From NCBI GenBank assembly GCA_905234125.1, contig CAJOGQ010000001.1, forward strand, positions 1 to 64,000: a DNA stretch of 64,000 nucleotides, in the 5' to 3' direction. The notes below the pieces were generated by a model. The model was not told the origin of the DNA. It saw only the letters and a list, made by a program, of their open reading frames with translations, and made no database searches. Shown piece after piece: positions 55,978 through 64,000 of this stretch (the first letter of the stretch is position 1; each line of letters opens with the position of its first letter). This stretch comes from an uncultured Bacteroidaceae bacterium. Its GTDB lineage: Bacteria; Bacteroidota; Bacteroidia; Bacteroidales; Bacteroidaceae. Both the position numbers and the translations under genes were made by a program.

Positions 55978-56925
55978 TCATTTCCTCACCCTCCACAACT
56001 GCCAGGAGTTGACGAGGTTGTGCCACAAGGAATAGAATCCGCCGGCTAAGGCCGTGACGGGATTGAGGAAGGTGTAGCCCATCCAGATGGCGAAGACCGT
56101 GTTCTTCTGTCCGAGGCTCTGCGTGCCTGCCACCGGTTCCCCATGCTTGCGTCCGATGAGCCGACCCAGCACGAACTGGAGCAGGCAGCAGAGGAAGGAG
56201 GCGATGGCGATGCCGACCATGTTCCAGAGGCTCTCCTCGCTGTGCACCAGCGCCTTAACCGACACGCCGATGGCCAACGAAAGGGACACCGCCCAGAGAT
56301 TGAAAGCTAAGTTGGGCTGGCGCAGGATGAAGGCGTGGAACCGCGGGAACAGATGCCTCACCAGCCATGCCACCACCAAGGGCATGATGAGCAGAGGGAA
56401 GACTTTCGCCAGAATGAGCAGGAAGGAAATCTCGAATGTCATGCCAGGCGTCGCACTCTCGTGGAGAAACGGCACCATCGCCGGCACGACCAGCGACACG
56501 GCCAGATTGATGAGACATGTGTAGCTGACCACCACGTTGGCATTGCCATGGAGTCGGGTCGTCACCACTGCCGCAGCTGTCGCCGTCGGACAAATCATGC
56601 AGATCATCGCGCTCTCCACCACCACCCGGCTCGGCATCTCTGGCATCCACACCACCAGCAAACCCATCGCCACGAAACTCACCACCTGAATGGCGAGCAA
56701 CTTCAGCATCCATGCCCGGGGCTTCAGCTCGCGAATGCCCATGCGGCAGAAACTGACGAACAGCATGCAGAAGAGGAGGGTCGGCTGCACATAGCTGATA
56801 GCCTTGAGCACGACCTCGTGCGTCGCGTCCAACGCCGGAATGCTTACATATATATAATAGGAGGCCGCGCCGACCGCCATCGCTATCGGCAACATCCAGT
56901 TTTTTATGAATGTGATGATTTTCAT
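55978..56925 (-). CDS. Bile acid:sodium symporter-like membrane transporter
   Basis: About 10 TM; CMICPTATAAAVVTTRLHGNANVVVSYTCLINLAVSLVVPAMVPF typical of the BASS fold; start ATG 56925 preferred. Confidence 0.75.
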   Translation of the reverse strand: MKIITFIKNWMLPIAMAVGAASYYIYVSIPALDATHEVVLKAISYVQPTLLFCMLFVSFCRMGIRELKPRAWMLKLLAIQVVSFVAMGLLVVWMPEMPSRVVVESAMICMICPTATAAAVVTTRLHGNANVVVSYTCLINLAVSLVVPAMVPFLHESATPGMTFEISFLLILAKVFPLLIMPLVVAWLVRHLFPRFHAFILRQPNLAFNLWAVSLSLAIGVSVKALVHSEESLWNMVGIAIASFLCCLLQFVLGRLIGRKHGEPVAGTQSLGQKNTVFAIWMGYTFLNPVTALAGGFYSLWHNLVNSWQLWRVRK

Positions 56926-57043
56926 TTCGACGGCAAAGTTACGATTAAGTGAGCACATAATAAAGGAAAAAACAAAGGTTTTTGCTTTTCACTTTCCACT
57001 TTTCACCGAAATATGCTACCTTTGCCCCACAAAAAGTCCGCAC

Positions 57044-57646
57044 ATGAAGAAAAAGAACGACATCATCATTCCGGAAGGCCTCCACGAAGTCCTGCTCCAT
57101 GCCTGTTGCGCTCCCTGCTCCTCCGCCATCGTCGAGTGGATGCTCGGGCACGACATCCGTCCGACCATCTTCTACTTCAACCCCAACATCTTCCCCCGCG
57201 AGGAGTACGACATCCGCAAGAACGAGAGCAAGCGTCACGCCGACAGCCTCGGCATCCGCTGGATAGACGGCGACTACGACCACGAGGCATGGCTGGAGCA
57301 AGTCCGAGGCCTCGAACACGAACCCGAACGCGGTTCCCGATGCCTCCAGTGCTTCCGCGTCCGTCTCACCGCCACCGCTCTCCAAGCCCAGCAACTCGGT
57401 CTACCCTACTTCGCCACCACCCTCGCCTCCTCCAGATGGAAAAGCCTCGAGCAAATCAACCAGGCCGGGATGGAAGCGGAAAAGAGCGTGGGAGTTTATT
57501 TCTGGCCACAAAATTGGCGCAAAGGAGGATTACAAGACCGTCGTAACCAGCTCCTTCGCGCCTATAACTTCTACAACCAGCAATACTGCGGTTGCGAATT
57601 CAGTTTCCGTTCATCACTTTGTTCCTCCGCCGAGGGCGATGTATAA
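57044..57646 (+). CDS. queH: Epoxyqueuosine reductase QueH
   Basis: LLHACCAPCSSAIVEWM...FYFNPNIFPREEYDIRKNE...RCLQCFRVRLTATA...YCGCEFS. Confidence 0.93.
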   Translation: MKKKNDIIIPEGLHEVLLHACCAPCSSAIVEWMLGHDIRPTIFYFNPNIFPREEYDIRKNESKRHADSLGIRWIDGDYDHEAWLEQVRGLEHEPERGSRCLQCFRVRLTATALQAQQLGLPYFATTLASSRWKSLEQINQAGMEAEKSVGVYFWPQNWRKGGLQDRRNQLLRAYNFYNQQYCGCEFSFRSSLCSSAEGDV

Positions 57647-59002
57647 AGCTATGAAGGCTTGCGCACCTTCGTAGAGGTTCATCGCCTGGCTGAGCTGAGC
57701 ACTCAGCAGACTCTCTTGGGCGGTGAGCACTTCGAGGTAACTTGCCTTTCCGTTGTCCATCAACTCGTGGGTGCCGGTGTATGCCTCATGAAGCACTTCA
57801 ACCTGACGCGTGTAGTAAACGTGCTTGTCGCGCGCAACCTCACAGTCAGCAATGGCCTCATTCACCTCATTGCCAGCGTTGATGACAGTCTGCATGAACT
57901 GGTTACGTACATTCTCCTGAGTCAATTTGCTGGTCTTCAGGTTGGCGGTCAACTTGCCGCGTGCGAAGATGGGCTGGGTGAGCGAAGCAACGGCACTCCA
58001 CAGAAGGCTTCCGGGATCTGCCACCACGCCGGCGCTATTCGTCCATCCTATCGAACCCGAGAGATTCAAGGATGGGTAGAAAGCCGATTTGGCCTCTTGC
58101 ACGTTGTAGAAAGCTTCCTCCATCGCATGCTCCGCCATACGAACATCAGGACGGCGTGTGAGCAGTTGGGCTGGAACACCAATGCTGAACTTCAGCGGCA
58201 GTTCATAGTCACCCCATTTCCTTCGCTGGATGTGCTGGGGCGTGATGCACAGCAGTTTGCAAAGGCTATTCTCTGCCTCACGGATGCTGCGACGGGTGTC
58301 GATAAGCTGGGTCTTCACGTTCAGATAGGAGGACTCCATCTGATTGACCGCCGTCGAGTATTCCTTACCGTTCTCCCAGAGAGCCTTTTCCGTGTCCAAA
58401 GAGGCCTTCCAGAGGCTGTCGGTGGAGATGAGGATTTCCATCTGTCGGTCGAGCACCAAAAGCAGGAGGTAGTGTTGCGCCACACTGCTGATGAGGTTCG
58501 CACGGACAGCTTCTTCTTGCGCCTGAGCCTGGAGAAGATAGGCCTTCGCCGCACGTTTCTTGCTCGTGATGGAGCCAAACACATCCAAATCCATGCTCAT
58601 CTGCAATGGCAGATCGTAAGCCTTCGAAGCCGTAGCGTAGTCGAAGCTTGACAACGTGCCGCTCGGTGAGAAGGACAGCGAAGGCAAGTAAGCCAGCTTG
58701 GCTGCACGTAAAGAGACCTGGGATTTCTCCACCGCGATGCGGGCGGACTTCAGGTCGGTGTTGCGCACCAGAGCCGAGTCGATAAGTTCCTGAAGCACGG
58801 GGTCGGTGAAGAACTCGCGCCATGAGATGTCTGGCAAAACAAGGGCTTCATTGGCTGACACCGTGCTGAGATCACGACCTTCAGCGTCTGTGCCGAACAC
58901 TCCGGCTGGCACATCGGCTGTCGACTGATATTTGTTGTAGAGGCCACAGCCCGTCAGCGCAAAGCAGGCGACTGTGGCAATGATATAGGCTATTCTTTTC
59001 AT
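57614..59002 (-). CDS. RND efflux outer membrane lipoprotein (NodT/OprM family)
   Basis: Lipobox FALTGCGLYNKY; LLTRRPDVRMAEHAMEEAFYNVQEAKSAFYPSLNLSGSIGW. Confidence 0.92.
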   Translation of the reverse strand: MKRIAYIIATVACFALTGCGLYNKYQSTADVPAGVFGTDAEGRDLSTVSANEALVLPDISWREFFTDPVLQELIDSALVRNTDLKSARIAVEKSQVSLRAAKLAYLPSLSFSPSGTLSSFDYATASKAYDLPLQMSMDLDVFGSITSKKRAAKAYLLQAQAQEEAVRANLISSVAQHYLLLLVLDRQMEILISTDSLWKASLDTEKALWENGKEYSTAVNQMESSYLNVKTQLIDTRRSIREAENSLCKLLCITPQHIQRRKWGDYELPLKFSIGVPAQLLTRRPDVRMAEHAMEEAFYNVQEAKSAFYPSLNLSGSIGWTNSAGVVADPGSLLWSAVASLTQPIFARGKLTANLKTSKLTQENVRNQFMQTVINAGNEVNEAIADCEVARDKHVYYTRQVEVLHEAYTGTHELMDNGKASYLEVLTAQESLLSAQLSQAMNLYEGAQAFIALYIALGGGTK

Positions 59003-59005
59003 GAT

Positions 59006-62000
59006 TTATTCTTTTTCTTTATTCTGAACACTCCCTTGGAACTTCTCATGCAACGTCTGGAACACAATGAAGAAGGCAGGCACGACGAACAACAGGGCGA
59101 TGGTGCCGACTGTCATACCGCCGACGACGCCCATGGCGAGGGCACGGTTACCATTGGCACCGGCGCCACCCTCGATGATGAGCGGAATCATACCTGCAAT
59201 CATCGTGACAACCGTCATCAGAATCGGGCGCAGACGTTCCTGGCAGGCCTCAAAAGCGGCATCGACAATGCTCAAGCCTTGGGCACGGCGCTCGGAGGCG
59301 AACTCTGTGATGAGGATGGCCGTCTTCGCCAACAGACCGATAAGCATGATCACACCTGTCTGAAGATAGATGTTGTTGTCCGAGCCAGGCAGGTTAAACT
59401 TCGAGCAGACGTAGGCCATGATGAAGGCACCCATCAGTCCGAATGGCACACTGAGCAGCACAGCCATTGGCGTGAACCATGAGTTGTACAAAGAGGCAAG
59501 AATCAGGTAGATGAGTATCGCGCAGATGCAATAGATGAGCGTGGTGGTGTTGGAGTTGGCTGACTCCTCGACTTCGCGCGACATACCGCTATACTCATAC
59601 GTCGCAGTGGCGGGCATCTCCTGACGGAACACCTCTTCGATGGCCTTGTGAGCCTCACCCTCACTATAGCCGCTGGCGGTCGTGATGCTGGTCGTAATAC
59701 TCTGGAAGAGATTGAAGTGCTGGATGTTCGACGGACCCACAATCTCCTTGAGCGAGACGAACTGCGAGAGCGGCGACATCTTACCGTCCTTCACCTTCAC
59801 GAAGATGTTATTGAGCGACGAGGGGTCAAGACGGCTCTCTGGCGTAGCAGCAATCATAATGTAATAGACCTTACCGAACTGGTTGAAGTTGCCAATGTAC
59901 GAACCGCTACAATAAGTACCCAGCGTGTTGAGCACGGCCTTGGGCGACACACCAGAGCGGTCACACTGCGCAGCGTCAACATCAACCTGATATTTCGGGA
60001 AACGCTCTGAGTAGGTGGACATCGCCGAACTGATTTCGGGACGCTCCTCCAGTTTGGCCAGGAAGCGGTCGGTGCGCTTGGCGAACTCCGAAAGGTCGCC
60101 GTCGGTGGGGTCTTGTACCACGAGGCTCACGCCATTGCTCGTTCCGTAGCCCGGAATCTGAGGCATCTGGAACGGAATAATCGTCGCATTCTTGATGCTC
60201 TTACAAGCCATATAGAAACGATACATGACAAGCTCGACATTGTGGTTCATGCCCTCTCGATCGTCCCAGTTCTTCAGGCGTACACAAAGGAAGGCGTAGC
60301 TGGAGCCGTGGCCGGAAATCAAGCCATAACCGCTGGCGAATGCATAGCTCTCCATCTCCGGAATCTCCTTCACCTTTTCCTCCACCTGCTTCACCAATTC
60401 TTCGGTCTGCTCCAGGGTATAGCCCTCGGGAGCGCAAATCTCAGCCAAGAAGCAACCCTGGTCTTCCTGTGGAACGAGACCCGACGGCAAGTTCTTCATG
60501 AAGAAGACCAAAAGGGCACCGGCCAGCACGAGCAGAATCCATGCCATTGCGGGACGCTTGATGAACTTCTTCACGGCCTTCGAATATTTGTCCAAAATGG
60601 CGTTGTAGCTCAGGTCGTAGGCCATCTTCGTGTAGTATGTCAGCGACTTGCGGTTGGGCTTCGCGTCTGATGCCCTCAGCATGAAGGCGCAGAGAGCTGG
60701 ACAGAGCGTCAGAGCCGACACGCATGAGAGGCCGACCGACGAGGCGATGGTGACACCGAACTGCGTGAAGAACGTGCCCGATGTTCCACCCATGAACGTC
60801 ACGGGGATAAATACGGCCATAAATACCAAGGTACACGAGACAACTGCCACCGACACCTCGCTCATAGCCTGACGAGTGGCCTCGCGGGCATCGCTCATGC
60901 CTCCCTCGACCTTCGCCATGACGGCCTCAACCACCACGATGGCGTCGTCCACCACTGTACCAATGGCCAGCACGAGCGCGAAGAGCGTCAAGATGTTCAA
61001 CGAGAAGCCCGCCAACGACACGACGGCAAACGTGCCCATCAACGACACGACAATCGAGATGGATGGGATGATAGTGGCCTTGAAGTTCTGCAAGAAGAAG
61101 AACACCACGAGAATCACGAGGATGATGGCGATGATGAGCGTCTCCACCACGTTGTGGATGGCTGCGAAGAGGAAGTCGTCCGATGTCTGCATCGTGACGA
61201 ACTCCAGACCAGCGGGCATCGTCGGTTTCAAGTCGTCCAACATCTTCGTAATGCGGGCGTTCACTTCCGTAGCGTTGGCACCCGGTGACTGGAAAATCAT
61301 CATCAATGCGCCCGGTGCGCCGTTGATGTTGGAGCTATAGCTGTAGCTCTGTGCACCGATTTCCACGTCGGCCACGTCGCTCAGACGCAACAAGTGGCCG
61401 CCATCGGTGGTCTTCAGCACGATGTCGTTGAATTCTTCCACCGACTTCAGCGTGCCCTTATACTCCATCGAGTACTTGTACGTGTTCTTCGACTGCTCGC
61501 CAAAAGAACCCGTGGAGGACACAAAGCTCTGAGCATCGATGGCATTCGCGATGTCATTCGGATCCAGGCCGTACTGCGCCATCACGTCGGGCTTCATCCA
61601 CACGCGCAGGGCGAAAGTGTTACCCAGCGCCATCACCTCGCCGACACCAGTGATGCGTTGCACGCGGGGCTTGAGGTTGATGTCCACCCAGTTCGAGATG
61701 AAGTCGTCACTATATTTGCCGTCAGCGCTTCTCACGGCGATGATGCGCAGGATACTGCTCTGCTGTTTCGACACCGAAATACCCACCTTCGTCACGTCGG
61801 AAGGCAACTGCGACTCTGCTTTCGCCACACGGTTCTGCACGTTCACCGTCGCCATGTCGGGATCGGTGCCCGCCTCAAAATACACGTCGATGCTCACGTT
61901 GCCCGTTGTTGTGGCTTTCGAACTCATGTACATCATGCCTTCCACACCGTTGATGCTCTCCTCCAGAGGCTGGATGACCGACTTCATGATGGTGTTCGGG

Positions 62001-62161
62001 TCGGCGCCCGTGTAGGTGGTCGTCACACTCACCTGTGGAGGCGCGATGTTCGGGTATTGCTCCACGGGCAACGTCTCCATGCAGATGTAGCCCACCAGCG
62101 CAATCACGATACTGATGGCACACGCCATCACATATCTATTAATAAATATATTGTTTTTCAT
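59006..62161 (-). CDS. RND efflux permease (HAE1 family)
   Basis: NIFINRYVMACAISIVIALVGYICMETLPVEQYPNIAPPQVSVTTTYTGADP; AIGTVVDDAIVVVEAV; ATG at 62161 preferred over the upstream TTG at 62170. Confidence 0.95.
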   Translation of the reverse strand: MKNNIFINRYVMACAISIVIALVGYICMETLPVEQYPNIAPPQVSVTTTYTGADPNTIMKSVIQPLEESINGVEGMMYMSSKATTTGNVSIDVYFEAGTDPDMATVNVQNRVAKAESQLPSDVTKVGISVSKQQSSILRIIAVRSADGKYSDDFISNWVDINLKPRVQRITGVGEVMALGNTFALRVWMKPDVMAQYGLDPNDIANAIDAQSFVSSTGSFGEQSKNTYKYSMEYKGTLKSVEEFNDIVLKTTDGGHLLRLSDVADVEIGAQSYSYSSNINGAPGALMMIFQSPGANATEVNARITKMLDDLKPTMPAGLEFVTMQTSDDFLFAAIHNVVETLIIAIILVILVVFFFLQNFKATIIPSISIVVSLMGTFAVVSLAGFSLNILTLFALVLAIGTVVDDAIVVVEAVMAKVEGGMSDAREATRQAMSEVSVAVVSCTLVFMAVFIPVTFMGGTSGTFFTQFGVTIASSVGLSCVSALTLCPALCAFMLRASDAKPNRKSLTYYTKMAYDLSYNAILDKYSKAVKKFIKRPAMAWILLVLAGALLVFFMKNLPSGLVPQEDQGCFLAEICAPEGYTLEQTEELVKQVEEKVKEIPEMESYAFASGYGLISGHGSSYAFLCVRLKNWDDREGMNHNVELVMYRFYMACKSIKNATIIPFQMPQIPGYGTSNGVSLVVQDPTDGDLSEFAKRTDRFLAKLEERPEISSAMSTYSERFPKYQVDVDAAQCDRSGVSPKAVLNTLGTYCSGSYIGNFNQFGKVYYIMIAATPESRLDPSSLNNIFVKVKDGKMSPLSQFVSLKEIVGPSNIQHFNLFQSITTSITTASGYSEGEAHKAIEEVFRQEMPATATYEYSGMSREVEESANSNTTTLIYCICAILIYLILASLYNSWFTPMAVLLSVPFGLMGAFIMAYVCSKFNLPGSDNNIYLQTGVIMLIGLLAKTAILITEFASERRAQGLSIVDAAFEACQERLRPILMTVVTMIAGMIPLIIEGGAGANGNRALAMGVVGGMTVGTIALLFVVPAFFIVFQTLHEKFQGSVQNKEKE

Positions 62162-62184
62162 AACTGTCAACTATCAACTGTCAA

Positions 62185-63288
62185 CTAAAAAATCACCTTC
62201 TCTCCTTCCTGCACATTGTTCGCTCCAACGGTCACAATCTTGTCGCCAACTTTCAAACCACTCGTCACGATGAAGTCCAGGCCATTGCCAGCGTCCGTCG
62301 TCGTCACATCCACAGCCGTAGCCGTGCTGTCGGGTTGAACTTTATACACCTGCTGCTTGTCCAGCAGTTTCACCACCGCCAGCTGCGGAATCACCATCAC
62401 GTCCTTCTCGTCGAAAGGAAGAACTACCGTACCCTGGATACCCGAGAAGAGCTGTCCATCAGGATTGGGGAACGTAGCCTTGAGAGCGATGGTACCCGTC
62501 GTAGCGTTCACAACACCTGTAGCACTGCTGACGCGACCCTTGTGCGGATACTCCGTGCCATTCTTCATCACAAACGTCACATCGGGGAATCCCTTCAATG
62601 CCTCTTCAATATTCACACTAAATCCCTCAGCTACAGCCCGTTCGACGATAGACTCCGTCACAGAGAACTCAGCCTCCATCTGCAAGTTGCCGCTCACTGT
62701 CGTCAGATACGTCGCCGACGAAACCTGGTCGCCCGTCCTCACCGGAATTTCACCAATGCGGCCCGTTACTGGCGACTTGATCGTGCAGAAGCCCAGATTC
62801 ACCTTTGCGTTGTTCACCGCCGCCCTGGCCTGAGCCACCGCCGCCTGCGCCTGCTTGTAGGAGTTCTCAGAGTTGTCGAGCATGTACTTGCTCACAATCT
62901 TCTTCTCATACAGGTTCTTGTTCGACTCATACTCCAGCTTCGCGCTGTTCTCCGAAGCGATGGCCGCCTGCAGGTTCGCCTCTGCAGACTCCAGATCCAG
63001 CTGCGCATTGCGCTGGTCGATGATAAACAGCGTCGTGCCAACCGACACCTGGTCACCCTCCGTCACACAGATGCGCATCAGCTGACCACTCACCTGTGGC
63101 GTGATGGTCACATCCTCCTTACCCTTCAGCCTGGCGCTGAACTTGACAGGCACTACAATGTCTGATTTTTTCACTGTCAGCGTCTCGTAAGACGTCTGCT
63201 CTTCCTTGGGCATGTCGAGGTTGCACGATGCCAATCCCGCAACCAAACTAAGTCCACACACCCATTTCATGTAAGCTGTTTTTGTCAT
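62185..63288 (-). CDS. RND efflux periplasmic adaptor subunit
   Basis: Lipobox LVAGLASCNLD; VTITPQVSGQLMRICVTEGDQVSVGTTLFIID. Confidence 0.93.
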   Translation of the reverse strand: MTKTAYMKWVCGLSLVAGLASCNLDMPKEEQTSYETLTVKKSDIVVPVKFSARLKGKEDVTITPQVSGQLMRICVTEGDQVSVGTTLFIIDQRNAQLDLESAEANLQAAIASENSAKLEYESNKNLYEKKIVSKYMLDNSENSYKQAQAAVAQARAAVNNAKVNLGFCTIKSPVTGRIGEIPVRTGDQVSSATYLTTVSGNLQMEAEFSVTESIVERAVAEGFSVNIEEALKGFPDVTFVMKNGTEYPHKGRVSSATGVVNATTGTIALKATFPNPDGQLFSGIQGTVVLPFDEKDVMVIPQLAVVKLLDKQQVYKVQPDSTATAVDVTTTDAGNGLDFIVTSGLKVGDKIVTVGANNVQEGEKVIF

Positions 63289-63487
63289 CTTGTTTTTTAT
63301 TTGTTAGTTAATTTTCACATTTCGGCGACAAAGATAAACATTTTTCTCCGAATAAATACTAAAAAAACAAAAAAAATTCCCCCACTACCCCCAAAAAGAC
63401 AGGACACCAAGCATTCCCTGCCCGATGTCCCATCAATTTATACCAACAAAACGATTCGTTTCATATATGGAGCCGAACTATAAGAAG

Positions 63488-64000
63488 CTATGCGAGCGCT
63501 CTTTCGAGCCGCACAATCTCTTGCTTGTATTCCTCGGCCTTGAGGAATTCCATGCGCTTGGCAGCATCCTTCATCATCTTTCGATTGCGCTCGATGGCTC
63601 GGCGAATTTCGTCGGACGTCATGGAGTTGTAGATGGTATCAACCTCGGACTCAGCCACTAAGGAAGCATTCTCCTCAATATAGGCAGTTCCAAGATAATC
63701 GACAGGCTTGTGCTGGAGAATGGCGATTTGCGCTTTCTGAACCTGAGTGGGCGTGATGCCGTGCTCCTCGTTGTATGCCATCTGCTTCTGGCGACGTCGG
63801 TTGGTTTCGTCAATGGTCTGTTGCATAGTCTCGGTGATGGTCTCGGCATACATGATGGCGAGGCCATGCACATTGCGAGCCGCACGGCCAATAATCTGCA
63901 CAAGCGAACGGTGGTCGCGAAGAAAACCCTGATAATCCGCATCAAGAATGGCGACGAGGGAAACCTCCGGGATGTCAAGACCCTCGCGAAGGAGGTTGAT
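63488..64000 (-). CDS. uvrB: Excinuclease ABC subunit UvrB, C-terminal part (truncated by window)
   Basis: [43 protein letters not shown]...C-terminal UVR motif; frame open to the window edge. Confidence 0.95.
   Translation of the reverse strand: MNLLREGLDIPEVSLVAILDADYQGFLRDHRSLVQIIGRAARNVHGLAIMYAETITETMQQTIDETNRRRQKQMAYNEEHGITPTQVQKAQIAILQHKPVDYLGTAYIEENASLVAESEVDTIYNSMTSDEIRRAIERNRKMMKDAAKRMEFLKAEEYKQEIVRLERALA

Overview
This 64 kb window is from a Bacteroidota chromosome, most likely Prevotella/Segatella-like. That placement rests on gene families (DUF4270, DUF4494, DUF5103, TamL, truncated GT5 starch synthase, DUF6261) and on recurrent promoters with a TAnnTTTG -7 box and a TTTG/TTG -33 box. 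Most of it is housekeeping: surE, lpxB, rsmA, pepD, yggS, yidC, lptD, ruvX, def, tamL-like, aspS, queH and a 3'-truncated uvrB at the right edge. It also holds one tRNA-Gln(CTG), two complete RND efflux operons, a PL11 rhamnogalacturonan lyase and a GH3 enzyme. The least ordinary stretch is about 52.2-55.9 kb. (i) A DUF6261-type protein ends in a Gly/Pro-rich ...GPPPEGGGFGG tail that is also the C-terminus of the truncated CDS at position 1-190, encoded by largely different synonymous codons. (ii) A 5 x 42 bp tandem array lies in the leader of that gene behind its own promoter. (iii) Divergently from it, a separate promoter drives a ~250 nt leader with two well-formed predicted RNA hairpins, upstream of two paralogous lipoprotein genes. 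(iv) A small reading frame of 46 aa, possibly frameshifted, lies downstream. Short oligonucleotide word repeats recur in spacers across the window, and some occur in-frame inside genes. All calls come from reading the sequence and the supplied translations; no database search was run.
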